A DNA stretch of 64,000 bases from the NCBI RefSeq assembly GCF_901933205.1, contig NC_044572.1, positions 21,786,501 to 21,850,500 on the forward strand, read 5' to 3'. Both the position numbers and the translations under genes were made by a program. This document shows positions 41,025 through 53,700 of this stretch, in pieces. The stretch's first letter is position 1. The number at the start of each line of letters is the position of its first letter. This DNA is from Camarhynchus parvulus (Eukaryota; Chordata; Aves; Passeriformes; Thraupidae). The notes under the pieces are model-generated. The model was not told the origin of the DNA and searched no databases. It saw only the letters and a program-made list of their open reading frames with translations.

Positions 41025-41126
41025 CTGGGGAGTAAAGGAGGTGTAGGAATGTGACCAGGGAGAGGGAGGTAGGTATGGTGAGGGGGAGTTTGGAAGAAGG
41101 TGATAAAAGGCAGAAGCTGAGGCAGA
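41025..41126 (+). repeat. Purine-rich tract
   Basis: The + strand is nearly all A and G for about 100 bp, with G runs such as GGGAGAGGGAGG and GAGGGGGAG. Such tracts can form triplex or weak G-quadruplex structures. No function is shown. Confidence 0.6.
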
Positions 41127-42623
41127 GCATAATTTGGCCCCTTTGTATTCCTATTTTCTGCACCTTAATTTTTAAAATTTTATTTCTGTAATTATGCACT
41201 GTTTGTTGTCAATGTAAGGCAGTCTGGGGGTGAAGCAAAGCTGTGCTGGCAATGAGGTGGTTTGCTGGACAGCCCCGGTTTCCTGTTACTGGTTTGGAAA
41301 TTGTGTTTGGGCAAAGCAACTGGTGATGCCTGGTCACTTTGACAGGGGTTTTCTGCATGGCTCTGGACAAACTGAGACTGAAGCCTTCACCCTTTTCTGT
41401 AGTGACAGTTCCTTGTTCTTCAGGTACCGTGAGGAGGACACTTGGGATCAGCTCTGAAGAGCTTCAAGAGCTCCAGAGTTGTCCAGACTGCAGCACAGAG
41501 CAGGACACATCTGAAATGTGTTCAGATGAAAAAGACACTGTATTTCTGCAATATATGTGCTGTCAAGTTTCAGACTGGGCACCCAAACCAAACAGATACT
41601 TTACAGCATTTGAGTAGTGAGGGAAGTGCTGACTCTCTGGAGGAGCAGTACGTGGAGGACTCAGTGTTTGTATTGTGCAAATACTTGAGAGAGCATAATG
41701 GAAATGTTCATGAGTGCAGGAAAATTTATAAATTTGCTCCTGGGCAAGAGCATGTGTAACTATAATGTGAGGGCAAATCTTGAAGTAAGCTACCAAATAA
41801 AAATATTTAATAAAGTTCTTTCACTAAATGATGACAGGTGTCCTGTACAAAGTGTGTGCACTTGTTTTTAATAGCATGAAGTCATGCTGGGGCCATGTAT
41901 AATACTTACACATTCCATTTTTCAGTTTTTCTCTTTCAAAATAGCCTTTATGGACAATACACAGAGAGTTGGATTGAAACGTGGTTGAAATCACAAGTGA
42001 GTTGGGAAATGATTTTCCGTGTAGTATAAAACAGCTTGGCTATATGAAGAGGCATATTAAAAACCAGGAGCAGACCTTACTAGTAACTTTGTGCGGGGAA
42101 ATGTATAGCCTGTGCTTCTCATGTGCATTCCTCTTCCCTTTCTTAATGATTTACCATCCTCTCAAATACTAAAATTAACTGTTTTTATCCTGACTTTTAA
42201 GTAGCAAGTGCATGAGCAGAAAGGCATTGAGGAAACTACTTTGTAGTGAGATTCTAAAAATACCTGCTCATTTTAATAGGATTTCTGAAATTTCTGTAAG
42301 AAAAAAAGAAGTGATTGCTTGAATAAATACTGGTGTAAATTATTCATCAACAAAAAAAAGAGTGAGGTTTTATTGACACCTGCATTGCCATCATTACTGT
42401 CAGGAAAGCTCCTGGATGAGTAGCAAAGTGAACCTTGCCCAGACTGCTTTCAGCTCTGCCTGTGAAAACAGAAGTTTAGAGCTAGAAAAATCCCATTTCA
42501 CCTTTCTGCCTGACGTGGATCTTGCAAGCACCAGCTGTCTGCTCTTACTGCTTGTTAAAGTCTCTTGTTTGGTGCTAGGGTATCTTGAGTAGCTGTGTCT
42601 TCCCATGGATACTGGGTAGGCTC

Positions 42624-42640
42624 TGTGTGTGTGTGTGTGC
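42624..42640. repeat. (TG)n microsatellite
   Basis: Eight uninterrupted TG units. Confidence 0.9.
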
Positions 42641-43597
42641 AGATTCCTCGTTAGTACATTGGATTAAATCTCTCTGTTGTCTGAAAGAGAAGACTGTAAT
42701 CACCATCTCTCCATCACCAGCAGCATGAATTAACTGCCATGTTGTATTTGTGACCTTTGCAGTTCTTGTGCCACATAATATTTCATTAGGCCTTACTTTA
42801 AAAATCCCTATTTGTTATATATCATATCAGATGCTATTTGCCAATTCCTATATTCTAATATTAATGCAAGAAATAGAGTTAAAATATTGCTAATATTTAA
42901 GTTTCCATAAAAAAACAGAACCTGAAATTATGATTTTGGAGCTACTTTAGTTATGTTTTGCTCTTAGTTTGGTGTGCTAGGGAGCTTTATTCAGATTTCC
43001 TTAAAACATAGTGGTAAGAAACTTGTGGTGATGTGAGTAAATGGTTAGTTTGTAAGTATGTCTCTTCCTAGCTGCAGATATTAAATACAAGACTCAGGTG
43101 AGTCTTTTCCCCTGGAAAATGCAAGCAGTATCTATTCATCTTTACATTCTTACAAAATTGCCCATACAGTCCTTTAGATAGAGGAGTTCAGACTGAATTG
43201 CAAACATTGTGAAGGACAGGCCAAAAAGTCCCTGGTGTGGTAACTGCAGATGGGGAATGGCACTGTAGAATGGCTCTGGATGTATTTCAGGTGCAGTTCA
43301 TGTGCACAAGGCATGTCCAGCAGGACATGCTCATACCAGCCTGAGCCTTCCTGCCACTGCTGTTGCTTCACAGGTTTTCCTTGCATCTATTGTTGTGTAC
43401 TCTCTCCTTTTCTATGCTAGTAATAGGGGCCATGTGTGTAATAGAAATCTGGTAAAACTAAGGAAGAATGCTTTCAACCTGCTTAAACCTTTTCCCATCA
43501 AGAAACAGAGCCAGTTCACAAATGAAACACATGGTGTTTGTAAGCCAGAACTGTGAGACTTCTTCTCTAAAGCCAGAGGTGGAGGCCCTGCTCAGGG

Positions 43598-43616
43598 CTG
43601 CAGAGCTGCTCTGCAG
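43598..43616. repeat. 19-bp palindrome
   Basis: CTGCAGAGC, a central T, then GCTCTGCAG: perfect 9-bp arms around one base. It lies in a short GC-rich patch and may be chance. Confidence 0.8.
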
Positions 43617-46600
43617 TTTGTGTCTGTGCTAGGCTGCAGGGCAGTTACTATCCTGTCCTGCAGGCACAGTAGCTATTAAGGGATAAAGGACTAAGTGTAT
43701 GTTCAAGTCAGATGGCATTAGGGATCTAAGTGAGAAGCCCTGGAGAGGAAAAAAAAACGTGAGCAAATGTTAGTATTTGGAAGAAATAATCAGAGATTCA
43801 AGTTGTGTAATTTTGTGAAATGTGAAATTAAGCTCCAGGAAAGGACTCAGAGTGGGTACTATTCAGCATTTGTGTATAATCCTTTAAGAACTTAACCCAT
43901 TCTTAAGTCCCTAATTTCTTTTTGAAGAAAGCCTTAAATAGTTAAGTAGGAGTAGAAAAAATAAGAAATTTCTTAGTCCATTCTCCCTTTCATATTAGCT
44001 GCAACAAGGACAGAAAAGTACAGTAAGAATATTTTAAAAAGGGGTGAAACTTCAATTTTGTAGACAAGAAGTGGCTGTTTTTCTCAGTACTTTTTTCCTT
44101 CCTCTGAGTAGACACTCTGAAAATTGCTGCTGTATCTATGAGAAGCAATCTAATTCTGATTGATTAGTCCATTTGGCTAGCTTAACAGATACAGTCATTA
44201 ATTAAATTAGCCATCCACATAAAAAGAAATTCAGCAATTCTTTTGATGGGAAGGAGCAGATGAAAGTTTCAGAGCTGTGGCTATTAAAACAGATTGGTTC
44301 ATAGAGTATGGAGATAGCTAATCCCCCCTGAAATGGAAAGCAAGATCATGTACGAACAGAGAGGTTTCTTTGTAGGCATGAGGATAAAGGAGAATTAAAG
44401 TATCCCGTGTAGTGAGATACAGAAATCTGCCAGCTAAGTGGCTTTTTTGAGTTTATCTTGCTGCATGTTTTAGTTAGCTCATGGCTGATACTGAAAATGT
44501 TCCAGGACTAGAGTGTAATGCAAGATAATACAAATTGTCCTTTGTACTCTTACTGACTGACAGAAACATCCATTCTGTTCCCTCTCATCCGGTTTTCCAC
44601 TTTCTTGCTCTTTGTTTTATGACAATCAACCTGCCTTATCTTTCTTGGTGTAAAAGTCCTCTGATAGCTACTCCTTCCATAGCTAATATTTCTCTTAATA
44701 ATTGTTAGGGGATGAACACCACTGGGGGAGAATATTTCACTTTGTGGGAAGCTTCCTCATCTTCATGTGCCTGGCACTCTGACAGTGCCCATTCCTCTTA
44801 CTGCGGCCCTCTCAAGCATGATGTTGCAGGAGGCTTCCTTCTCACAGCTGGCTCTGCCCCAGGGCTAGCATTAATTGTGCAGTTGATGTGGCATCTATCT
44901 CTTATCAGTGTCTCCATCATTTCCTTGAACCTGTTCTTTTCTCTTGAAGGTCTCCATATGTCTGTTGATAATTTCCTGCTGGCATTCGACCCATCCAGAC
45001 CTTTCTGCTGATTTCAACTAAAACCTTGTCTTCCTTTTCAGTAATGCATCTTCCCTCAGATCTCTGACTTGATGTTCTTGTCTGGCATCATATTTAATCT
45101 GAAATTTCAGGTGTACATAATAGAGAGCTGTGGAGACAAGTGAGGGTGAATAAATGGTAAAGAATTTCTACAGTGTTCAAGGAGACACAGCAATGATACC
45201 AGATTATCATGAAGCCAGTCATTTCTTTATTTATAACACTGACACTGCAAAGATACATTATAGTACTATTTTTATGAACTCCCTTTATTTCTACCTTTCT
45301 TAACTTTTAAATTCTTCCTATGGCCTCTAAAGAGAGCCCTTTAATTTCTGCTCTTTCTTCTGTAACTGTTAGGCTTTTCAGTCTCTTTAATCTGAGAGCT
45401 AATTTTTGTTCACAAGCTGGTGATAGGCATTTTCCTTCTCTATTTGAAAAGTTTCTATTAAATTTACAGGGGTAATTCCCAGGTTTTTCTCCATGCAAAC
45501 CTCTTCCTTTTAAAAACATCTTTAATCACCTCTTTTTTTCCTGTTTTGACTTGAAGTGATTTGTAATATCTTGTTTTTTCTCTATGTTTCTTTAAACACT
45601 TGACCTGTTCTGTCCCCTTTTGTCTTGCCACCACGTTTTTTAACCTTTTTTTCTTCCTAGAGCAGCCTCTTTCTGCTGGGGAACCCATCTATATCCAAAG
45701 CCAATCTATTTTCATGGGTTCCCAATCCCAGCTTCATTTTGGCAAACTGTTGATTCAAGGTAGAATTTAGGTGCATGTATGTGCATCATCTTGGATAAGG
45801 ATAATTTCCTTAGTTGGGGGCCTATTCTGTAATAAAATTCATCCAGCTTATGCCTCTTGTGTACTGTTGTGACTGGGAAGGTTGGAAGAGCAAAGAGGAT
45901 TTTTCTATTGTTTTTTTTTTGTTTGTTCTGGCCCTTGTGCTAGTGACTCTGGATGGGATAGGCTCATATGGACGTTAGATAATGCCTTAAAAATGCTGCT
46001 GCTGTAAACAAAATGACACTACTTAATTTGTGTACACTGAAATAAACCTCTGACAACAGAATTGCCATTATTAGTGTCGCAGTGTTTTTCCTTGTAAAAG
46101 CAACAGATCACATGTGCTTTTTTTCCTGTGAAATATTTTATTTTTAGGTATTAACATATGCAGTTTATTTCCATGCCTTTTCAAAATTTTGTACCAATGC
46201 CTCAGCAAATATTTCTGAAAATCTCATTCTGCAATATTGTCAATGAGAGTGTTGGTGGTTTTTCTCTGTAATTTTTTCATCCCTTGTGTTTCTAAGATTT
46301 TTTTTCACAATCTGTTCTTTTTTTTTAACATGCCAGTTTTATTTATAATTAATACTAAAACTACCACTTAAGCTGACAAAGATGGTTTCTAGGATAGATC
46401 GGCAGGCAAGTTAAATTATAGCATAGGAAAGTGTGCATTTATTTATGTTGAAATGCATATTATTTTAATGCTTATTGTCTTATCTTGCTTAAATAATTTT
46501 AATCATGTGTCACAAGTATTTTAATCCAGATTTTTGTTGGTTGTAAAGGAAGGCCTTCTATTAAAATGATGCAGTTCTGTGCTGTACTGTTACTGTAGAC

Positions 46601-47460
46601 AAAACATGACTCCACCTAGGAGGTGATACCTTCTGGCCAGAGTTTTTAAGTTTGTGTATAATGGTTAGTTTGTAGCTTAGTTTTTAATAGCATTGGTTGC
46701 ATTATTGGATCTGCAAGAGTGTTGTGGTTTTTATGATATTTTCAGCGCTGTGAATCATAATAATAAAGCATATCATGGCTTCATTTATGGGTTTTTCTGC
46801 TGATAAAATATTCTCAGACATATCCTGCCATGTTGCTGAGGATAGGCTTTAAACATGTCTCTACATTTCAGATCTGTGGTCTGTTTGCAAGCTGTGTTCT
46901 CAGTCCCCAGGAGTGCAGGCAGGTGGCCTTGCGGCGTTTCCCTTCCAGACAGGATCATTTCAGGAATCAAGGCGCTTGTGACAGACCTTGAGAGGGGTGG
47001 GAATGCTAGCAGCTCCCCAGCTGTTTCCAGCCCATTTGTCCTCAAAGTAAGGACTGAACAGGAGGAAAAAAAATGGATGGGCCTGTTTAGAAATTGTTCT
47101 TTTGTCTTACTTTGAAAGTAATTACAACTTGAACAGCCTGGGAATGTCCGTCAGTGGGGTGGTGGGTGGGAGAAGAGCATCTGGCTGACCATCAGCGACC
47201 CTGGAGCTGGATTTCATGGGACACTGTGTAACCCTGAGGAGAAGCAGGACCTTCCAAGGTGCAGGCAGAGCAGCCCAGGCCAGGACAGAGGGACACTTGG
47301 CCAGATGCCCAGTCCCAGTAGCCCAGGGCCAAGGGTGAGGGAAAAGTGGAAGAGCTGAGCAAGCATGTATGAGGCTTCTCCAGAGCTCTTTTCCAGGACT
47401 CCAACACTTTGAGTCAGGTACAGTGTCTGTGTGTTTGGCAGCTCCCAGTTACATCCACTA

Positions 47461-47702
47461 GCTTGTCCATTCCCAGCTTGAACCTGTACAAACCTCTAGC
47501 ATTCATGCTTTCCTGCACTATGTTGAACATTGTAATCAGCAGCTGTGCCAGAAAAGGTTCTTTTGGATTAATTTTGAGATCACTGACCTCTTTTGTTACC
47601 TTCTAATTCCTGTGTTGTACAAGGCAGAGAATGATCAATGTCTGTTTTCTCATGCCAGACACAGTTTCCAGATTTTTGAGAACATAACATATGATCTTCC
47701 AG
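47461..47702 (-). mobile_element. Ancient CR1-like LINE relic
   Basis: Blocks resembling the reverse complement of an old amniote CR1-type repeat occur in order: GCTTGTCCATTCCCAGCTTG (47461-47480), AACCTGTACAAACCTCTAGC, CCAGAAAAGGTTCTTTTGG (47547-47565), CTTCTAATTCCTGTGTTGTA (47601-47620) and TTTCTCATGCCAGACACAG (47646-47664). It is highly diverged, with no intact frame. It appears to be the same or a related family as the relic near 39.2 kb, in the same orientation. Confidence 0.55.
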
Positions 47703-48497
47703 AACATTAAAACATTAACAGTGGTATCTTTTAAAAAGCAATAATTTTGTTAGACCCACATGAGAAGAACCTGTGTTTCTCCTTGTCATCCCCCAAATAC
47801 AACTCTAAGGTCAGAGTTAAGCCATTCTCTTTGTACTATATACTTACTTTGCTATCTTACATTTTATAATCTCTTGCCTCTTTCTTGGCATGAAAACCTT
47901 TGTGTCCATCTGATAGGGAGGATGACATCAGTTTAACTGAGTCCCCCTGAAGTAACAAAGAGTAAAGGCAGAGCCCTAAGCTATAAACAAATCTTTATTA
48001 AAGTTATGGAAGCATAAACTTCTGCTGAAAGAGTGTAGTCAATGCTGGGAAGCTGTATCACTAACTTCAGCAAGCTAAACTAAATACATTTTAAGAGAAC
48101 ATCTGTCTAAATTACTAAATCTGGAAAATGCATACAAGACCTTATAGAAGTCTTTGAGCTTCCCTTGGGGCATGAGTATCCTAAATATTTAATATTCACT
48201 TCTAAGAGTATTGTAATCAGTAACACAACAGCATCTCTTTTAGGTGCTCCTCAGTAATGGGTCATCTGCAGGCTATGCCAGGCATCCATACAGATATTGG
48301 GGCTGGCCAGAATTAAAGGGGCTCACGCTCATTCTGCAGCAGCCAAGGGAGTCAGTCTTTTTTTCACCCTTATTGAGAGCTGCTCATTCCCTCCTTTGCA
48401 CCAGCTCTGGAGCTCACTGTACCTCTTGTCAAGGGATTTCAGTTACCTAATGCAGCAAAACCATGGTTTTGTGGAACCCTCCCGAGTGTACCTTGAT

Positions 48498-48590
48498 GAG
48501 TGCCAGTGCTGACACCAAGAGTATTTTGATGAGTGTTAGCTCTGGCACCAAGAGTGTTTTGATGAGAGTTTGTGCTGACACAAAGTTGGT
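48498..48590. repeat. 33-bp minisatellite, about 2.8 copies
   Basis: The units are 48498-48530, 48531-48563 and a partial 48564-48590. Each begins GAG(T/A)G and carries CTG(A/G)CACCAAGAGT or a close variant, with TTTTGAT at the end of the first two. A diverged fragment (GAGTGTACCTTGAT) lies just upstream. Copies differ at several sites, so the array is not very recent. The unit is a multiple of three but I see no gene reading through it. Confidence 0.8.
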
Positions 48591-49179
48591 TCAGTGCTTG
48601 CTCCTGAGGGGCATTGAGACTTCCTGCTTTCAGCAGTGACCAGCTGTGAACTCACTGAGTCAGAGGAAGGACCACCTCCATGGACAATTGTCCCACTGAT
48701 GCTCCCATTCAGAAATTTGTTAGCATCCCTCATTTTGTTGCCTCTGTCTCTTACACTTAGATACAAAGTATTTTTTTAAACATCCAATTTCCATTGGCTC
48801 GCTGACAGCCCTTATGCCTTTGAGATTTTGCCAGTATCTTCTATAGCCCAATTAGTTGCTCCTGTATTGTGGTGTGTAAATTGAGGTGCGTTCACGTTCC
48901 CTCACAACTCCATTTTTTGCTAGACTTCAGGAGCCCCTCTGTGTTTCCAGGTACTGGAACTTTGTAAGCAAAGCTGTCCAGTACCTGTCTGCAGTATTTG
49001 AAAAGAGGTCTCCTTTGGGCAGTGATATTAATCATACCTCAGTTTGACTGGAAATACATCTTTGATGTATTCTGGGATGACAGCTGTGTTTTCCAGGAAG
49101 AAATTCTATTGATCTGCCAAATCATTTTGCCAGAAACAAGTGTGGTCATGTCTCTCTTCCTTATAAACCAGGCCCTCCA

Positions 49180-49500
49180 AAAAATTTAATAGAAATTCCC
49201 TCCAGCCCATAAGTGCATAAATTTGCTGTTTGTACAATTGGATTTGATCCTATTTCTAATAACCAGTCCTGAAGATCATCCAGGTCTTACCTATGGGAAT
49301 TTTTTCAATCTTTTTTCTTTTCCATGCTTTCCAATTTAATGTGATCAGCATATTTCATTGGAATGCTCCTGCATTTTGTGCCTAGGTAATTAATGCAAAT
49401 ATCAAGCTGGCAGTTTTTAGGGATGATATTGGAAGATCCATACATCCAATTTTGTCCTGCTTGGGGCTCACTCAGGGTAGTCACCAATGTCTCTGTGAGC
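49180..49500 (-). mobile_element. Ancient CR1/L3-like LINE relic
   Basis: The stretch contains CCATAAGTGCATAAATTTGC (49207-49226), TGAAGATCATCCAGGTCTTA (49270-49289) and, at 49344-49411, blocks like ATGTGATCAGCATATTTCAT, CTCCTGCATTTTGTGCC and AGGTAATTAATGCAAATAT. This order matches the reverse complement of a widespread old amniote CR1/L3 repeat. Frames are broken. The identification rests on remembered family pattern and needs an alignment. Confidence 0.55.
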
Positions 49501-49829
49501 AAAAATGTCCATGGTCCTGCTGCCTCTTTGGCCAGGATGAATGTCTGGAAAGCTGAGCAGCCACTGCCCTCCCTCATCAGGTCAGTTCATGTCAAGCTCA
49601 GGTTTTTGCTATTTGAAGGAGAAATAATAAATTTTTGCCTCTTCTGCTGAGCAGGTTTGTGCTCACTGCCTCCTGCCCCAGTGGCCAACCTGCCTCTTGC
49701 CAGGTTTTCTTTACCAATTCGTCATCTCTTCCAGCTTAATTGTCACTGAGGTGGAACAATAGCAAGATTTTATACTGATTTAATCTCAGTAAAATTCTGT
49801 AGTCTTTGAACCTGCTTAGTGAAATTTAC

Positions 49830-49880
49830 GATGTAGATAATGTGGTCTCTTCCAATCTTACCAATTCTGTGATTCTGTGG
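49830..49880 (+). mobile_element. CR1 LINE 3'-terminal fragment
   Basis: GATGTAGATAATGTGGTCTC, TTCCAATCTTACC and ATTCTGTGATTCTGTGG correspond to the CR1 3' terminus in sense orientation (usual form GGTCTTTTCCAACC...ATTCTATGATTCT). Only about 50 bp is recognisable. Confidence 0.8.
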
Positions 49881-50647
49881 TTTGCCTGACTAGAAAATAA
49901 CTATGAGGAAGATAATTTGACTGGTTTAGCATTTGAACGGTTTAGTAAATACAGCCTGCATTTAATTTATATATGTTTGCCTCAGGTCTGATTGTTTTTT
50001 CTCCTTGGTGTTTGTTCCAAGTCTTATGTACTTGGAGGCTGGGATTGCTATTGCCCAGAGCCTTTTCCCCTGGCATTGCCGAAGCTGCAGGGCTCCCAGG
50101 GAGTGTGTTCATCTGCACTGTGAGCCTGCCTGGGCTGCAGCTCCTCGGGCCCACAGCCTTGCCTGGCCGTGCAGTGTGGACCTGAGCCCACCATGTTGGC
50201 CTTACAGGGTGATGTCATTTTTGTGCCATTGTGTCCTTTGAAACCTGCCAACACAGCTGCTGTTTCCCCTCAGATTCCAACTGGTGTCCCATCCTTCTGC
50301 TTTTTTACTTTTTTTGAAGTTCACCTAATTTCTGTGCTGTTTGCTTTTAGCAGCAAATAGAAGAGTCTCTTGAATTACAATCAGTGTCAGTGGGTGGTTT
50401 TGGACCTTCCATGAAGAAACTCCCCATAGTTTTCCTTGTCCCACTCTCTGCTGTTAAAATCAGTATATCCCATGCACTGTGTAACTCCATTGGTCGTGGT
50501 TGTTTCAATTATTTTTATGAACATTTTAGGGAAAGTATCCTGCAGGTTTTGCCCTTTTCAAATGTAAATGTTTAATCAGTGCTTGCTGAGAGGGAGTACA
50601 AGAACACATGCACAAGGCTTACGGTTCTTTTTTTTGTCTTCTTGCAG

Positions 50648-50714
50648 TGACCTGCTGTCTTCTGAATATCTTGAGAGGCATATCGAGCAAGGTGGGAGGA
50701 CAGTGGAAGTTAAA
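50648..50714 (+). CDS. ADAM22: ADAM22-like prodomain exon B (67 bp)
   Basis: The first base (T) completes the His codon left open by exon A. The exon then reads D-L-L-S-S-E-Y-L-E-R-H-I-E-Q-G-G-R-T-V-E-V-K and ends in phase 0. The DLLSSEY-x-ERHIE-x-GG-x-TVEVK wording is what I expect of ADAM22; ADAM23 has a different stretch here, which is the main reason for choosing ADAM22. The acceptor has a strong pyrimidine run (TTCTTTTTTTTGTCTTCTTGCAG at 50625-50647 in outline). The donor is GTAAGA from 50715. This is part of the extracellular propeptide, so it is absent from the mature surface receptor. There is no stop or frameshift. A 67-bp exon is short but matches the split codon exactly. Confidence 0.92.
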
Positions 50715-53700
50715 GTAAGAATTTCTTTTTATGTTTCTCTTTTTTAATTTGCTTGGCTTTTCATGTTCATGAAAACTCATATATTTTTGAGAAAGGAGAG
50801 ATAACTGATTTTTCAAGTGATTTGTTTTGCTATTCTGAGGGAAGCATGTTTCATGTTTTCTCTTTCAGCCTTAAACAAGGCAAATACACTATACACTCCA
50901 TTGTCAAATTTAGTACATTAATGTTTGTATCAAAATGGTATCCATGAAAAATATATTCATAGTAGCTCTTTTTGATAGTAAGTATACTTCACTTTTGATA
51001 CTTATTGAAGAAAATATTTTTGTTTTGGTAGGTAGCATTTTCTCATTGTACCAAACCTCAAGTTTGGTGTGTTATGAACTTTTGTAAATTTGAGAATAGC
51101 AATATTTATTGTATAATATTATTGTATTAAATATCTAGTCACAAGTTGTGTGTTTGTTGGCATAGTGACTACAAGATGCTATTTGTTGCTGTTGTCTTTT
51201 GTGAAATGTCCCACAGCCTTTGCAGAAGTATTTTATTCTTTGCATGCAACATGGGAGATTTTTCTTGAGGACCCTCTATTTTTTAGGACTTATTTTGTAG
51301 ATGTCAGCTATAATTTTTGTATCAATTACTACAGATTACATAGAGTGTTCAGAAATGTATTATATGTGGTACAAAATGGAAACTCTAAATTTGCCCATGA
51401 GGTAAATATTAGGTAAAATTTTGTTCAAAGTTTACATTTTATTAAAAGAAATCCCCCAAATTGTTTCACTAAATCTGAGATAATCTAAATACTTCAAAAT
51501 AAATGTGTTCATCTCTGCAATGTGAAAGTGGAAATGGAAATGGGCAAAGCAGTCCTTTATCCACTGGATAGCTGAAGATGCAAGTTTCCTTTGGTTTATT
51601 CCCTTCTGTCATTTGCAAATAGGAAGTCTGCTCTCCCACTATTATCTAGATAATAGTCTGCATACATTATCAGACTGAGGCAAACACATACGTGTTCCAT
51701 TAAATTGTAAAGACTAATTTCTCAGTCAGCTCTGCTCTGCAGTCAAGAAGTCTTGCTTGACTGAGGCTGAGAATATGAGTCAAAGCAGAAATAAAGATAA
51801 TAGCTGATATTAATAAGAGAAAAAACAACCCATTTGTCTGCATTAAGATATGTATATGCAAGTTAGTTAAGTTAATCCATCACTGTCGCTGAATTGTTCC
51901 TGATGAGCAAGCCTTAATCAAGCAAGGAAATGTTTGAAATCAGCAGCTCTTCATATCTAAGTAATGTTTAATTGAAGGGAGGATCAGGCCTTTCAGAGGA
52001 AGGGTCAGAAAATGTTCTAGGCGAAACAGCTGCGAGCCTCAAGGGTCCCTGAGATTATTTCCCCTTGATTTAGATGCTGAGCCAGGGTCAGGGTATACCT
52101 TCAGGGATGGCTATCACTGCCTTGCTCAGAATTCTCAAACCTGCCTGAAGCAGAGAACTGTCATTGCTGCATTGAGCTTGATACTTGAGGTGAGCTGAAT
52201 TGGGAGTGAAAGGGGCTGCAAAGACTGCACTACAAAGGAGAGGGCTTGCTGCTCGAGTGCTGAGTTTCCCTCCCCATGCTGCCCTGTACCATGGGCAGGG
52301 GGGCAGGGGTGGCTGGGCTGTACAGGTGGGCTCCTCTGCCCCTTCTATTCCACTGCTCCAGGAGTTCTGCAGGCAGCAATCCTATGGAAGTATGTTAGAC
52401 AGGGGATGTAAGGTCTTTGCTTGTTTTGTTGCATCTGAGTGTGTGGGATTGGCAGGGAGGGAAGCAGCTGCTGTGAAAAATGTCAGAAGAGCCTAGTGGC
52501 CACAGTCATGGGAACATTTTCATAAAAGTTCAGATACCAAAAGATTTTTGGAAAAGTGCAGCCTACCAAGTACACTTTAATACCAGACATTGGGTGAGGC
52601 TGATTTCAGTGCTCAATAGCTGTTTAAAAATTAATCTGGTTCCCTCTGACCAGTCAGTATTTTTCAGAGCGCCTGTAAGTTCATTTGAGAGCTCTGTTTG
52701 TCTGTTGAATAATTTCTGAAAAGACTGGCAGTATCTGTTTGCTTTGGTTTTACATCAAATGTTTTGAAAATCTTATTACAGCTATAAGAAATTTCCATGC
52801 TAGTGATTATTACCTTTGATTACTGTGGGAATTGTTTACTATAACTGGTAACATAATTATTGTGCTGGATTTTAGAGATTGTGCAGATTGGTTAGATACC
52901 TGTTTAAAAATAGCTAGTGAAAGGGTGCAACTTATGGAGAAACCACAAAATATGCACTCCTTTTTGCAGCATATTCCAAAGCAGAAGCTGAAGAGGTATT
53001 TCAGAAAGGAGACAGATTTCTATCAGTTGCTTCAACATGCTGCTCTTCACCCATCTCTGTGCAGTTTATCTTGGGCTGTAGGCAGAGACAGAGGCGGCCT
53101 GGCAGCATCTCTCTTGCTGCTTTGGTGGGAGAAACGGTGACAGAAAGAAAATGTCCATCTGCCATCCACTGCCAGCTGCAGGCTTTGGGCAAAGCTGCTC
53201 ATACAGCAAAATGGCCTCTTCTGTTCTTGCCCTTCTTACCAGAGAGGTGTATCTTAAAATCCATACACATTCCCCCTTGCATTTCTCTGGGCAAGAGGAC
53301 TGCCCAGACACACAAATCATCAGCGCTGCTGTTATGCCATCAGCAGTATGGGAGAAGGAGGAGCTTTGAGGCATGGTGTGAAGGCAGCTGTACGTACATG
53401 CAGCAGTTTGGGAATGTGTCTGGAAAGTGGATCCTGCCTTGGCTCATATGCAATGTGGAGTTGATAACTTCTTTTGCCACTTCTCCCCCTCTCCTTCCCT
53501 CCCAGTAAAACTTCCTGTGCTGTAAAATATATATGGATCTTCTACCATTACTGAGGATGCTTCAAAGAGGAGAGGGGGGCAGGGGAAGGGAGAAATGTTT
53601 ATACCAGAAAAAATACCACTTTTTAGTAGCAAAGGAATTTGTACTGTGACAAGAGTCCTCAGTTTAACATAACTTTTTATCATAAGAAGAAATTACATTA

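Larger units (their letters stand above)
9012..50647 (+). other. Intron of 41,636 bp between exons A and B
   Basis: The intron begins GTAAGT and ends in a T-rich tract followed by TTGCAG. The split His codon (CA + T) confirms that exons A and B are direct neighbours in the transcript. Very long 5' introns fit what is known of ADAM22. Contents I can name are listed separately: a CR1 copy, old CR1 relics, microsatellites, a minisatellite, a perfect hairpin and two CpG clusters. The rest (most of 9.8-27 kb, 31-39 kb and 40-47 kb) shows only AT-rich sequence with scattered short open frames and no gene, tRNA or intact transposon that I recognise. Confidence 0.85.

Noticed and set aside
45464..45688. 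Lys/Arg-rich 74-codon minus-strand frame
   Set aside because: Reverse reading of a pyrimidine-rich tract; composition explains the basic residues.
53059..53508. 149-codon + strand frame overlapping a 102-codon minus frame
   Set aside because: Both strands open because of local GC-richness; no recognisable domain, and no flanking splice pair that fits the ADAM22 frame.
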